NCBI GenBank assembly: GCA_946902875.1
Contig: OX336343.1
Location: forward strand, 21,003,596-21,067,595
DNA length: 64,000 nt
From: Nematopogon swammerdamellus
Lineage: Eukaryota; Arthropoda; Insecta; Lepidoptera; Adelidae
Direction: 5' to 3'
In this document: positions 9,340-21,071 of the stretch, one piece after another
Numbering within the stretch: the stretch's first letter is position 1
How the letters are laid out: the number at the start of each line of letters is the position of its first letter
Notes under the pieces: model-generated
What the model was told of the DNA's origin: nothing
Databases searched by the model: none
Seen by the model: only the letters and a program-made list of their open reading frames with translations
Made by a program: the position numbers and the translations under genes

Positions 9340-10214
9340 TACATGCGACGTACCTACGTATGATGTAGTGCTATGCGAAATTGTGGACACTTACCTTAAG
9401 TTGAACAAATTAATAGACTCAATATGCGAGCGGTTGCCCTATTCAGATAGTTTAAGCAAGGTGGTAATCCTATATGGAGTTAGTCTGTGTATTGTATTGT
9501 GCCCTGCACATTCCCCAAGTTAGTCGAGGCGTTCGTTACCCGTAGACCTTATGCTCTTCCGGTAAAGTCGAGAATCGTTTGGGCGTAGTATCGTGCACAT
9601 TCTTAACTGTACTGTGTAATTGTGGTTATACTAAATGTGACTGAGGATGTTCGCAAGCTTATTTTGATAAAATGAACTCTAATGCCTAGGTAATAAGATG
9701 AATTGTGAAAGTACACAGAACTTTTGATAGTATTCTGTTTGATATTGAAAGAGTATTATGAGAATGTAACCTCGGTAAGGTAAATGTTATTATTTCACAC
9801 GGCTGAATCATACTCGAGCTTGGAAGAATGGACTTGTGTAAGTTTGTAAGAACTTTGCCAATGAGATATTGCAATAATGCGTTGTGCTCAGAACATGAAA
9901 AATTAGTAGAAGTAGGTAACATGTTTGACACATTAGTTTGAAGGTCAGTGTAACCAAATTCTTATACAATAATTTGTTATTTTTTATACCTCCAAGATAG
10001 AATTGACCACCTTTAACACTATTTGTCCACAACATCCATTATGATGGATTGATTCGTCCGGCATACATGACGGACCGACTAAGCGGCCTGTATATGACCT
10101 ATCAACTCCGCATCCGGCATCCGAGATCTGTCATAAATCATGATGGATACCGAGAATTTTGCTTGATCGGATGAACCGCTGCACCGGTTCGTCTAAAGCT
10201 CGGTCTGGAGTTTA
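9340..10214. other. Intergenic, no gene recognised
   Basis: Scattered short ORFs without family motifs. 10035-10200 has imperfect internal symmetry (catcatgatggatt ... aatcatgatggata) but no clear element ends. Confidence 0.4.
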
Positions 10215-10560
10215 ATTTTTTAATTTTTTTTATTGCTTCTGAACTGGGTACCTAGCTGGTGTCTGAGGTCGAACCCTCAGACTCAGCTAATTTCACCCGC
10301 TGAGGAGGTGCCAGTCCGGCTTGAAGGCTGACTAAAAGGCTATTAACACGCAATTTGAAGAACTGTGGATTGTAGGAATTGGGATAGATATTCCCCGGAA
10401 GCCCTTTTCTGTTGACTATAAAGGGCTGTTCCGCGAGAGTATAATGTATGGCTGGTCTGGCGAAGGCGAATAGGAGGAGAAGGGATGAGGGAAGCAAGTT
10501 CGTCAAAGCAACGGCCATAGCAGTACCGATAAAACAGGCTCAATGACCCAATGATACCTC
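10215..10560 (-). mobile_element. CR1/Jockey-like LINE 3' end (family shared with 46875-47408)
   Basis: The - strand reads IGSLSLFYRYCYGRCFDELA, then SLIPSPPIRLRQTSHT, then GLPGNIYPNSYNPQFFKLRV across frame breaks: the C-terminal stretch of a LINE RT ORF. It ends with an A-rich tail (tttttattg at 10215-10235). Positions 10560-10760 may be more of the ORF but are degenerate. Confidence 0.75.
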
Positions 10561-11445
10561 TGAATAGCGTCAATACAAAAGACACGTGTACTTTTCCACA
10601 ATGTCCGGTGCGTTGAACATTTGGTTTGTCTGGGATGGAACGTAGTGGAGAAATGAATTCCGTCTTCGCCAAAACGCCGGCATCTGTCAACATCAGAGAA
10701 AAAACTGGACCGTGGACAAAGTCTGTTAAACAAATTCTTTGGTTGGCTATTGTACACTCGTATAGAACAATAGGCTTTAATGTTTTGACGGTTTCCGTGA
10801 CAGTACTGACGGGCGACTAATATTCGCTTAGGTCAAGTGCGCGGAGCTCCGCTTACTTGTGGTACGCACATTGTGTCATTGTGCTGTTTCTACTAGTTTT
10901 TAATGTTCTGTGGCGTCGTGTACAAAGTCGCTTAGAGTAGTGATGTAAGCATTTATGAAGCGGTTTATATTATGTAGCTTTGACGGCGGACGCTCAGTAT
11001 TATTTAGGGAGGTGCTACGGTCATTGAAAACACCGTCGGTGCTTCAGCTCTGATTGATATCGTCAAATTGCCCGCGTGCATTCTGTGAAGCTTTCATAAT
11101 AATTATTGTCGCCATATAGTTTTTAAATGTAGAATTTATTATTTTTTATTCATTTTATTTTGTTACAGTAATATATTTTTATTCTGAACGCATGAATGTT
11201 TTTCACATCATCGACATGTAATTGGCCAAATATGCAATAAAGCTTATTTATTCTAATTTATTTTCGTTTAATTTTTCGTTTATGTTTTTAGCAAATATAT
11301 ATTTTTTTGTCGCTTCAATTCCATTATAACAGTCACCGATCACTGAGCCTGGTAACCACACGCAAGGCTAAGAATTTATATGCGCTGAAAGCCCATAAAA
11401 TGCAACATAACCATGACAACCGACACACAGCTGCACACAACACAA
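10561..11445. other. Intergenic; LINE debris then AT-rich DNA
   Basis: 10600-10760 may be decayed LINE coding sequence. 10830-10850 resembles the start of repeat E. The rest shows no exon or clear repeat. Confidence 0.4.
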
Positions 11446-11709
11446 AGGCGACTAAGGGATATGACTCCCTTCTTATGTTACAAGGTGGTAGGGCTTAAAC
11501 CGCCCGGGTTGATACCACCGCACTGAATGAATGGTCAGTCGGAACGGCTATGTAAATAGTTTGTGTTTTCCGTCCAGTTCAGTGTAGCCGGCACGACCGA
11601 AGGGAAGCACTGACGTGGCGCCAAGTTCACCCGGTGCTATGGGGTGACATCACGGTTGTTGTAGGTGATGAAGCCAAACGCGTCAGTTTCCATAAAATAA
11701 AAAAATAAA
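11446..11709 (+). mobile_element. SINE-B copy, 5'-truncated
   Basis: It starts inside the B head (aaaggcgactaagggatatg) and runs through tggtagggcttaaaccgccc, cgtccagttcagtgtagccg and gtcagtttccataaaa. Confidence 0.8.
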
Positions 11710-11956
11710 AGCTGCGTTCCGTTCATGCTGCTCATCCTTCATTTTTGCCGCACTCGGTTGCGATATTGCAAAGTCACTTTGTTGCGTTCCCAGGCATAGT
11801 GGTCGATGACATACAATACAATTTGCATACAACATTTCGTCTTCCGAGTAGATTTTTTACCCGTTTACAAATTTGTCTAATGCAGCACTTGAGAATTGAC
11901 CGACACCGTAGTAAATTAACACCATACGTTGCAGGGCGTTCTATACGGTTTATATA

Positions 11957-12880
11957 CATAGGGCACACTAAAAGTTTCCGGAATTGGCCACTTACATAAA
12001 CAATATTTAAAAAGTAATTACAACATTTGAAAATGGAACTCTTTGGCTGTAGAATGCAGTTTGTTTCATCTGACTGTCAATTGTTTTTCCATTGTGGCGC
12101 CATTTTAAAAATTGCGTGTCTACATTAACATAAATTTAACCCGGGAAAATTTTCGTGGTATGATTTTCTACGATTTTAAGTGTAATTTTACAGCTCATCA
12201 GAGCCTCGCTCGGCTTCAATCTGCTTTTGGCGATGAAGCACCATGCAAGACGACTATTTATTGCTGGTTTGCAGAATTCAAGCGCGGTCGTGTCAATCTC
12301 AGTGACGAATCTCGGGATGGTCGCCCGTTCACCGCTGTGAACAACAAAAACATCGATGCTGTGCGCCGTATGATCGAAACAGACAGGCATGTGACCTACC
12401 ATGAGATTCGGGCATCCTTAGACATAGGCATGAGTCAAATACAATCAATCCTACACAAACATTTGGGTGTGAGAAAGCTGTGCTCGCGGTGGATCCCACA
12501 CAATTTGACCGAGGCTCAAAAAACGCACCGCGTCTCTTGGTGCAATGCCATGCTTACCAGATTCAACAAAGGCGCCTCAAATTTGGTGTGGGACATAGTA
12601 ACAGGTGACGGCACCTTGTGACTTTTTTCTGTTCCCAAAAATTAAGAACCAATTACGCGGTCAACGATTTTGATCACCAGAAGAGGCTGTCGAAGAATAT
12701 GAAAAACACGTTTCTGAGGTCACCACGGAGGAGTGGCACAAAAGTTTTCAAAATTGGTTTAATCGTATGAAAAAGTGCATTTACGCAAAGGGAGAATATT
12801 TTGAGAAACAATAAATTCATTTTTGACCTTTAATAGTATTTTATTCTTATTAATTCCGGAAACTTTCAGTGTGCCCCACG
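11957..12880 (+). mobile_element. Mariner-like transposon, internally deleted
   Basis: The inverted ends share gggcacact.aaagtttccgg and sit between TA pairs (11955-11956 and 12881-12882). A + strand ORF from about 12112 gives the mariner N-terminal HTH region (CNFTAHQSLARLQSAFGDEA, then TIYCWFAEFKRG, SRDGRPFTAVNN) and TEAQKTHRVSWCNAML. It runs to VWDIVTGDG, the first catalytic Asp block. The sequence then jumps to FFLFPKIKNQLRGQRF, SPEEAVEEYEKHVSEV and NWFNRMKKCIYAKGEY, the C-terminal end. The block carrying the second and third catalytic Asp residues is missing. Confidence 0.92.
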
Positions 12881-13459
12881 TATAGCAAAACTATGAAAGA
12901 CCGTTCCATGCTCATCGTTTGTGAAATGTAGAAATTTCCAAGTATTACTAGGAGTACCTTTTGTGACAGTATTACTATTAACCTGCAATAATGATAAAAA
13001 AAAAGGAAATACTAGCTTTAAAAATCCTGTAATTGTGAACCCAGTGCCTGCTCAGTGTTGTGTGATGCGCTTGCATTAATTGTCGTAGCTTTGAAGAATA
13101 TCGCACCCCGACTACAGTAGACTAAAGCGTAGTCAGATGTAAAAAAACCTATGAATTTTAGCTAGTAAAACAGATTTGTAAGTAAGAAACGTGTATTTTG
13201 AGGTAAGCTTGCGGGTGAATCCGCAATAAATTTAAACATTTTAGTTTCATCTCTCTTTAATTGCTTAGTTAGAATGAGGTAGAGCTAAAATGTTTACCTT
13301 ATTTGGCCAACGTGTGTAGCTGCTTTAAGAGTGCTCGTCGAGATGGGCCATACGTTTGGCCCGAAAACTCGAGCTCGTACCTCCACAAATGAGAGTAAAC
13401 AAAGCCGTTATAATTTTAACCACAAATCACTAGACTGTTTAGACAGAGATACCATATAA
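12881..13459. other. Intergenic, no gene recognised
   Basis: AT-rich; no coding exon or repeat of this window identified. Confidence 0.4.
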
Positions 13460-13577
13460 CAGGCTAGGATAGCCTAGCAGCCTGCTGTCAGCACACTTAG
13501 TCTACTGGTATGGCGCCTCTCTGAGTGTAGTTTCGCCAGGATCGGTGATTTTGGCTCCTTGGCCCCATAAAAAAAAA
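13460..13577 (+). repeat. A-tailed retroposon 3' end, class unknown
   Basis: It ends ggctccttggccccataaaa with an A run, like the SINE tails here, but the body matches none of SINE-A to D. Confidence 0.5.
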
Positions 13578-13641
13578 ACGAATTCTTTATCTTAGGTGCT
13601 GCCATCTTTAAATGAAATGTCATTTTTGCTCTCAGCTTCTC

Positions 13642-13690
13642 TTCAGTGAGCGAGTGTGAGAGAGAGAGAGAGAAAGAGAGAGAGAGAACG
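13642..13690. repeat. (GA)n microsatellite
   Basis: gtgtgagagagagagag with one interruption, then gagagagagaacg. Confidence 0.9.
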
Positions 13691-13741
13691 ACAACTCCGA
13701 GCCCGCCGCTAGCGCCACTGCTGCTGGGTGCCTAGTAATAA

Positions 13742-13960
13742 TTTTTTTTTATGGCAAGGACGACGTATGGCGTGCGCCAGAATAACGCAGAGGTGTAGTC
13801 CGACTGCGCCCATGGGCATTTTGATAATTACGGGGTCTACGAATACCACGTCGGCCGGCTAGGTGCACCTTCACATTATGTTTGAAGGTCTCCAGACTGT
13901 ACATTAGAGGAAAGGTGGGAGTGCATTCCAAATAATGTCGATCTGCACACAGCAACCATT
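13742..13960 (-). mobile_element. LINE 3' end, A-tailed
   Basis: The - strand encodes PLMYSLETFKHNVKVHLAG, a Jockey/CR1-like ORF end, then cagaggtgtagtccgac-type sequence and ccataaaaaaaa. The same 3' end occurs on the + strand at 31856-31930 (ggactacacctctgcg, ccccataaaaaaa). Confidence 0.6.
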
Positions 13961-14849
13961 TTGAAAGGGCAAAATAAATAAAAAAAAATTACATCACCGA
14001 TATGACTATGTAAGTTATTTATTATATTATACTTACCTAAGGAAAGGTTAACAAATAATAAAAAATGTTTTTATGAAAAGTATGACATGTCATGTATGTG
14101 GCATAGTTACTCGTAGGTGTCTAATAATGGGCATGGATATTCATTTACAATGTTTTAGATTTTGGTTTACAGTTTAAAAGAAAAATTCAAAAATATTTAA
14201 ATTACCTACGTCTCTACTTTAGTCAGGGTGTGATAATATTTATTACGTAATTTATATACCTAGGTGGAAAATTAATGTATGAGACAAATGATTATTATTA
14301 TATAAAATTTTAAGGTAGTGGTAACCCTGTTCTTATCGACATTGCCAAATCAAAAACATAACAGTTTTTTTTGTCTTTTTACTAAGAGGTTATTCTAAAC
14401 AGATCAAATTGATGTTAAAAATGCATCCAGGAGCTTTCTGCCTTTTTTAGTAAGTACACATAAATATTGTCTTTTTCAAAGTGCCTATGGTTACAATTTA
14501 ACCGTACTTACTTACTCCTATCTGTAGGCTTTTAAGAACTTGCCCCAAGATAGGACCACAGAAAAACGCAATATAGTACTGGAAATAAAAAAATACACAT
14601 ATCCTAGTACCTAGGCACTGTGTAGTAAAGTATTGTATTGCTCTATTTTCAAAAAAATATCTATTCAAAAGAAGGGATCACCTACCTGTCAAAATAAGAA
14701 ATTATTGGAAAAGGGTTTTCGAATTTCTTTACATTGATTAGAATAACGTACATAACTAATATTATTTCGTATATTCTGTGTGTCATTTAATAAATTTATT
14801 TGAAAATGGAATTGCGAATTTTAATTATTGTAGCTTTGCTTCGAATAAT
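13961..14849. other. AT-rich intergenic DNA
   Basis: No ORF, exon or repeat was recognised between the LINE tail and the 3' end of the mwh-like gene. Confidence 0.4.
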
Positions 14850-15497
14850 AAAACAACTTTAAAGAAATAACTTTATTGGAGCACAAAGTAGGTAAATTTA
14901 AAATTTATTTACAACTCTTTAATACTTATGTTAAACCACAGAGCATGAAATGCGCGGGTATTTGATGCTCTGTGTGTAAAACCATTTATAACATAATATT
15001 TTTCGAAATAGCTACCAAACACTAATAAATCATTTAAAACAGTTTTTTAAGATGAGGTTTTGCTATGCGAAATAAGTTACCTACGTACAGATGTGAGATA
15101 GGTAATTATATGAAATACACAGTATTTCCTACTTACATAGTATACCACAGTTAGCACTATAGTTAGCAGTAACAAGGTGGTGAACGTCGACTGAGACCGA
15201 AAACAATAAGAAAAGTCCAACACACAAATAGTCTTTAAAAAATTTTGCCACATACAAAATGATCAAAGACACAAAATTATATTCGGACTCTTAAAAACGA
15301 TCCTGAATAAAAATACACCTAAATGTTTGTTGGAAATACAGTTTAAATTATCCTTATAATATATCCTTATAAAAAGAAAATACCTACAACTAAATGCCCA
15401 AATCAAACAGGCACTGTAATATTGCACTAAGATATGAAGATACGCACTTATCTTAAATTTAATCGTTGGTTTAAACTATAAATCTTCAATTTATATA
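14850..15497 (-). other. mwh: Putative 3' UTR of the mwh-like gene
   Basis: The - strand after the stop at 15498-15500 is AT-rich. It contains an AATAAA at 14877-14872 (ctccaataaagttat), a plausible cleavage signal about 620 nt downstream of the stop. The transcript end is inferred. Confidence 0.5.
14872..14877 (-). terminator. Candidate poly(A) signal AATAAA
   Basis: AATAAA on the - strand is a suitably placed canonical hexamer past the stop codon at 15498. Other AATAAA-like words occur in this AT-rich tract, so the choice is tentative. Confidence 0.4.
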
Positions 15498-17095
15498 TCA
15501 GTATAGTCCCGATGGCATGTCCGTCACCTTTGGTATGCCCATCATGTTGTGGTTGGATAAGCTCTTGGGGCCGATCGGTGAGAGAGCTCTGGAGAAGTCA
15601 CCGTGCCCGTGGTTGCCAGTCATCACCAAGCTGGTCATGCTGGCGGGGGCGTCCCTAAGAAAGTGCTGACCTGAATAAAACCCAGCATTCGCGTGCCCCC
15701 TCTTAACCAGAAAAGATGTGTTATTGTACGATGAGATGGAGTGATTTTCGAATGAACCTGTGCTGAGTTTGGGATGGGGAATGAAGAATTTTTGATTGGG
15801 ATCGATTTTAGCAAAGGATACATCGTCCCTGCTTCTGCCGTTGGATCCCTTAGAGTCAAATTTCTGGTGATTGAACGGTGTGGTCGGCTTGCTGTTCGAT
15901 CGGGATACTGGGAGGAATGGAATCTCCTTCGCGTCGCTGTTAGTTCTCGATGCGGAGCTTCTCCTTCTGTTCTCGTATGGCCAGTCTATCTTCTTTGTTT
16001 CAGACATCATCACAATATCGACCATCGAGTTGAGGCCCTCGTCGATGCGGTCGAGGCTCTTGGTCAACTTCTTGGCCTCCATTAGACTGGCCATCTTGTC
16101 CTCTCCCCTCCGGCTCGACTTGGTTTCAGATCGCTGCATCGGTCCGACGATACCTCCAAACATGGACGACTGGCTCTCTGTATAGAACAAACTGTCGATT
16201 TGATCCCGCCTGTGTTTTAGGCGATCGTTGTTGGAGCCGACTTCTGACGTTTGTAAGGATTCGCTTCGCTTTAGAGATACTTTCCGGGTCATATCGTCGC
16301 CGGATCTCGTTCTTGATCTTCTTACTTGATCCCTTTCACTCGTTCGTTCCCTAGACTCGACCATATTGTTGAACATGGCTCTACATTCCTGGAAGTCGAT
16401 GCTCGCGTTGGAGGGCTTTTTCGAGAGTTGATTAGGGAATCTAGATGCACTGAGAAGGGAATCGGAGCCTTCGTCGCTTGAGTAGTAGGTGTCGTCGTAC
16501 AGATCAGGTCGCTTGTTGTAGAGGAGTCCCTGTTCGGTCGGCGGGAGGAAGAGATGTATCAGGCTCTTGGCCTTTCTCGGAGGATGCGGCACGATCTTGC
16601 TGGGAACGATTTCGGTTTCCTCTTCCTCGATCTTCTCGTCTAGGTAATCGGTGCTTCCCATTATGTGAATGCTGTGTCTGGTGCTTGTTATTGAATCTTC
16701 CTTCTCGAGTTCTCGGTGTCTCTGGGACTCCATCGCCTTGATGGAGACGTTGATTTCGGACGTCTGGTTGTATCTCGAGGACTTATCGTCGCAGAGAGCG
16801 CTCTTCTCTTTGGCGTACTGCTCGGATTCGGCGTCGTTGACTATATTACGGAGCTCCTGGATTACTTCGTCGATCGTCGTTTCGTCTTCGTCGTCGGAGG
16901 ACTTCTTATATTCGTGGTTCTTCTTGGTGGATTCAAGTTTTTTGTGCACGGGTCTCTTGCTGCGCACCATGTCGAAAGTTTCATTCTTAACGTTGAATAC
17001 TTCATAAACCATTGGCTCTCTTTGTAGATCACCTTCGGGGCTCAGCGATCTTTCCGAGGAGCTGATGCCTTCGTCTTCTGGCGGTGACGATTCAT
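15498..17095 (-). CDS. mwh: GBD/FH3 protein (mwh-like), last coding exon
   Basis: This 1,598-bp exon encodes about residues 395-926 of the recovered protein. It starts DESSPPEDEGISSSERSLSP, runs through acidic and Ser/Arg-rich low-complexity sequence (KKSSDDEDETTIDEVIQEL, RKVSLKRSESLQTSE, RRRSSASRTNSD) and ends KSLSNHNMMGIPKVTDMPSGLY then a stop. The acceptor is tcttgttttacag and the split codon G|AT joins the exon at 17349. No FH1 or FH2 domain follows the FH3/coiled-coil part, which separates it from diaphanous, DAAM or FMNL formins. The known GBD-FH3 protein without FH2 is Drosophila Multiple wing hairs, a planar-polarity effector limiting actin prehair initiation. The tail itself gave no family match by eye, so the name is an inference from architecture. 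Confidence 0.85.
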
Positions 17096-17348
17096 CTGTA
17101 AAACAAGAAATGTTTTCTTAGTTAAGTATACCTAATGGTTTTGGAAAAGTTACATCTAGTTCTGTCAAGTCAGTCAAGTCAAGTAAACCTGTTTAATGGA
17201 ACCTGCAACCTAAGCTGTTTTATGTGGCAGCTGGAATCTCTGCCTCCTACCACAGGAGAACGACACACATTTCTTGATTTTGGAAAAGTGTATGATCCAT
17301 TGGAGAAACACTATGCTGCTTAATTCAAGAGACTTCAAGTGTTCAAAC

Positions 17349-17502
17349 CTCTATGTGACTTCTTCTTGCTGCCGAACATCTTCTTGCGGTTCGAGTTGCC
17401 GTGCTCGGAGCGGAGGGAGGACACTTCTTCCTGCAGCTCGCAACACTTCTCCTTCAGGCACCGCTCCAGTGACATTAGGATGCCCTTCTCTTCTTGCAGG
17501 AT
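17349..17502 (-). CDS. mwh: mwh-like gene, coiled-coil exon 2
   Basis: It encodes [19 protein letters not shown], then [20 protein letters not shown] and [12 protein letters not shown], a continued coiled coil ending in a Lys-rich patch. The acceptor is ctcggcccgcag. The donor AGAG|gtttga is weak but the phase is right: 154 bp leaves one base, completed by AT of the next exon to give Asp. Confidence 0.85.
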
Positions 17503-17911
17503 CTGCGGGCCGAGTTTGGTTATACATTAGAGCAGTTAGTAACTACGGTTACTTTTAAAAATTTGAGACATTCCTGTACAACCTTGTCAGACTGATATCG
17601 CGGGAGGCGAATTCTGGCGAATCAGTTGGCGCAAAGATGAGGTCCCATCCCTTATTTTAGTAGAGTAGGATACAGTTCGAATTGATGTCACCGCGCTGAA
17701 TACGTCATTTCAGTTTAGTGTAGCAAGATAACACAGAAGCACTGGCATCATCTTATTATGCTCCAGATAGATAGAACATAATCTATAAGCCCATATTGGT
17801 AATATAACAAACAGGTAATATTAAAACCATTTTCCATCTACCGGATGGTTTCGATCGCTGCGAAAACTTCCCAAATAAACAAGTTTTGGGGATAATTTTA
17901 ATGAACCTCAC

Positions 17912-18076
17912 CTTGACTCTCTTCTCTAGCAGATCCAGCTTGCTCCTAAGATCGTCCTTCTCCTTCAGCGCTTCGTGAGCCTTCTCATTGAGCGAGTCTA
18001 CGTCGATTAGCTGCTTCTCGTAGCTCTCCACCTCGCGGGTTACGTAGTCGTTGCTGGAGGGCAGTTTGGTTATCAT
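17912..18076 (-). CDS. mwh: mwh-like gene, coiled-coil exon 1
   Basis: 55 codons, phase 0 at both ends: MITKLPSSNDYVTREVESYE, KQLIDVDSLNEKAHEALKEK, DDLRSKLDLLEKRVK. Heptad-like Leu/Ile spacing starts around KQLIDV, as in the dimerisation coiled coil behind formin FH3 domains. Splice sites: atatccacag and AAG|gtgagg. Confidence 0.88.
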
Positions 18077-18442
18077 CTGTGGATATAAGAGGTAGATTAG
18101 AATGTTTATGAAAAACCGGCTATATTGGATAGTTCGTCGGGCGAAGACAACCAAATGAGCTAATAGACAACACAATTTCTCGCCGCAAATAAACCACACT
18201 CAGCGAGGTGTCGTCCTGAGTCGATAAGTCGTCCAGTGGGATATCAAAATAGGTGGTTTTTAAGCTCTAAAGAGGCAGGTGATGAACTTCGCAATCGGTG
18301 GCATCACACACAGGCGTAGATTATACACTGCCTTCAATCTAGGATTCGGGCCCATTGCAATGCGGAGAACGAATTACCAAGAGCTAATTACCATTTTCAT
18401 TTATACATATAAAACTTTTTTTGTCGAAAGCATAAACCTTAC

Positions 18443-18709
18443 CTTCTTGAAAGTGACGATATCGAAGCCAGCCTGTTCCAGTTCTGCCTGGATGTAGAGT
18501 TTCCTCTGTGGAGTCGGAGCACTCGCTAGGAGTGCGTTGATGAAGCCCAGTCCTGCCGCTTGGAGCTCCCCGGTGCCACCGGTGCTCTGCAGCATGCCCA
18601 CAAGGAACCGGAAGCGAACTGGCTCGCCGTAGCGAAGTCGTAGGGTCGACAGCGCTTCGGATATGGTTGTGTGGCCGTTTGCTGGACGGTTGCAGGCTTT
18701 TGTGAGCAA
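18443..18709 (-). CDS. mwh: mwh-like gene, FH3 exon 3
   Basis: 89 codons, phase 0: LLTKACNRPANGHTTISEAL, STLRLRYGEPVRFRFLVGML, GLGFINALLASAPTPQRKLY, IQAELEQAGFDIVTFKK. This is the second half of an armadillo-like FH3 domain (gGH..i..al...R..yGE..RF..LV..L and inalv...p....R..ir.El...G). Splice sites: ctccatttcag and AAG|gtaagg. Confidence 0.92.
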
Positions 18710-19242
18710 CTGAAATGGAGAGGTTTTGTGAGCATGTTAGCTTGAGGGCGGTGATAAAGTGGGTACCCCCACTTTATGCTAGGTATGCTAATCGATCGAT
18801 CGAACTGCTCGACCCCGTTTTGTTTCTCTTTTCGATTTTCACAGCATTTCAGTCATGAATTCAATTTTCTCTATGGTTCGAATGTAGGTTCTATCCGATT
18901 AGGTACTGGGTGGTAGGGCAGAGTTTACCCGGATGACCAGCGCAATTTATGAAGGTCTACCTAAACGGTTAGGTACCTATGCAAATCAATCGTATTTTCC
19001 GTCTTGTGCAAGGCGGTGTTTTGTGTAACTGGACAAATCATACGGGAAGTGCCGCACATGGCGCGTAGTTCTGGCTGCAACATGTTGTAATGAACTGAAT
19101 TAATATAGCAAGTGAAATGTCCTTGTCAAGCTTCATCAAGAACATTATGTATGAATGGAGATTGTATCAGAACCTGGAAAGCTTCATAAGGACACACTAG
19201 TAAAAGTGAATGCTACAGAATGGAGAATGTATTGTATGGACT

Positions 19243-19917
19243 AAATGGACTTGAATGGCAATGATCCTGAACTTGTTGACGTGGACATGATAAAGACAGT
19301 GAGGGTGTAGATGGATTTATGTATGGATAGATATTCTATCTGAACCTGCAAAGTTTCATAAGGACACATGAGTAAAAGTGTATTCGCTACAGAATGGAGG
19401 ATGTATTGTATGGACCTGCAAGGCAATGATCCTGGACTTGTTGACAGTGGACATGATGCAGATAGTGAGGGTGTCGATGGATTATGTATGGATGGAGATT
19501 CTATCTGAACCTGCAATGTTTCATAAGGACATATGAGTAAAAGTGTATATGCGACTATATGAAGGATGTATTGTATGGATCTGCAAGGCAATATTCCTGG
19601 ACTTGTTGACAGTGGACATGATGCAGACAGTGAGGGTGTAGATGGATTATGTATGGATGGAGATTCTATCTGAACCTGCAATGTTTCTTAGGGACATATG
19701 AGTAAAAGTGTATATGCGACTATATGAAGGATGTATTGTATGGACTATGGACCTGCAAGGCAATGATCCTGGACTTGTTGACAGTGGACATGATGCAGAC
19801 AGTGAGGGTGTAGATGGATTATGTATGGATGGAGATTCTATCTGAACCTGCAATGTTTCATAAGGACATATGAGTAAAAGTGTATGTGCGACTATATGAA
19901 GGATGTATTGTATGGAC
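19243..19917 (-). repeat. Tandem duplications carrying an exon's 3' end and splice donor
   Basis: The intron just downstream of the 19918-20050 exon contains about four further copies of a 165-173-bp unit. Each unit includes the last 50-60 bases of that exon (encoding TLTVCIMST..NKSRIIALQ) and the following donor region. Candidate donors lie at 19752-19751 and 19415-19414 (gcag|gtcc kept). The copy near 19580 has gt changed to at, and the leftmost copy is degenerate. Confidence 0.88.
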
Positions 19918-20050
19918 CTGCAAGGCAATGATCCTGGACTTGTTGACAGTTGACATGATGCAGACAGTGAGGGTGTAGAGTCCGCAGGAGCCGGCCACCA
20001 GGCGACGCACGCATTCCGGGTACCGGGCGCAGCAGCATGACAGGCATTGT
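19918..20050 (-). CDS. mwh: mwh-like gene, FH3 exon 2
   Basis: It encodes (L)QCLSCCCARYPECVRRLV, AGSCGLYTLTVCIMSTVNKS, RIIALQ: the CLraL....GL......i..l...l.......kalqLL segment of FH3 domains. The acceptor is tgtatgcacag. The donor GCAG|gtccat is non-optimal, but it is fixed by frame to the next exon (LLTK). Length 133 bp, phase 2 in and 0 out. Confidence 0.9.
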
Positions 20051-20090
20051 CTGTGCATACACACGGAGTCATCAGTACACTGGGGAATTT

Positions 20091-20751
20091 TATACATACT
20101 TACATACCGCAGGTTGTATACCGACAATCGGGATAAGCAGAGTACTCGGGGTTGTGCTAGAAGTACTCGACAAAATTGTACAGCACAACATCGACCGCCA
20201 CGTTTAGCAAAGTATTTAGAAAAAAAAAACACACACACACACTCGCATGTAAGGCAGATAAAAGAAGAAGGTATATAGATTTTGAACTAAAATAGTTTAA
20301 TGACGATTGCCTTTATGACGGCCAACTGGTCAATTTTAGCACACACAAGTGAACAACTTACAACAACAACAAGTCTGCTTTCCCAAGTTACTTACAGCAA
20401 CAAGTATGCTTTCCCACTACTGTATTTTCTTTTGTGCCTAACTTTCATATTGTTTTTTCGGTGAATTGTGTTCCGGAATCTAGCATATAATATAAAGTAG
20501 CGTAATGAATAATGATATCTTAGATTTAAGAAAATTGTAAGTATGTCTTCTCAAACGGTAATGGTTGTTATTTGGTTCAATAAATAAGTTTTGAATTGAT
20601 TTGATTTGATATTCGGACAAGATAACTATCAAACAGCAAATACCTAAAGACACGAAGACTCACCCTTCCCAAGACTTGTGGAAGCTCATGGAAGGACCGT
20701 ACCAAGGTGAAAGGTGGCTAGCCTGGCGCCCTTTAGCACGGCATCTTGTTC
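20091..20751 (-). mobile_element. SINE-D split by a younger retroposon insert
   Basis: SINE-D runs 20091-20217 (cataccgcaggttgtatacc, cgtttagcaaagtatt) and resumes at 20611 (attcggacaagataactatc, aaggtggctagcctggcgcc). The insert 20218-20610 begins with A-rich and (CA)n sequence and ends with ttgatttgatttgat, the same tail type as 59755-59792. It sits in the FH3 intron, about 65 bp from the exon at 20816. Confidence 0.75.
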
Positions 20752-20815
20752 TTTTCCAATAGTCTTAATCATAGATATAGAGAAGGCTACAGGATTATTG
20801 AAAGTAGAAACTCAC

Positions 20816-20992
20816 AGACAAGCCAACTCATCTAGCAGCGCTCGCCTCTGCACAGCTGGTGGGATGCGCGCGGCGCTCCCCGCGCCGGCGCTCGCGCCGC
20901 TGTCTCCTGATTGGCTGAGCTGCACGTTGCGCAGGAGTTCCAGTAGCAACGTCACGCCATCTAGGGGCTCGCACGCGAACTCTTGCACGAAG
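20816..20992 (-). CDS. mwh: mwh-like gene, FH3 exon 1
   Basis: It encodes (S)FVQEFACEPLDGVTLLLEL, LRNVQLSQSGDSGASAGAGS, AARIPPAVQRRALLDELACL. FVqeF....G...Ll..L followed by a variable Gly/Ala/Ser loop is the classical start of an FH3 domain. The acceptor is catgttgcag and the donor CTTGTCT|gtgagt is strong. The phase joins both neighbours: AG|C gives Ser, CT|A gives Leu. Confidence 0.92.
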
Positions 20993-21071
20993 CTGCAACA
21001 TGAGATGCTGTTGTTACTCTTATATCAGAAAATGCTTAGAAGGTTTGCTTGTGGGGTTACAATAACATCCG

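Noticed and set aside
15635..17027. Several + strand ORFs of 60-112 aa opposite the large exon
   Set aside because: Shadow frames of the 15498-17095 exon; no splice or start support.
19241..20072. Separate repeat-protein ORFs (SLSASCPLSTSPG...)
   Set aside because: Out-of-frame reading of the exon-end tandem duplication; the true frame is the FH3 exon 19918-20050.
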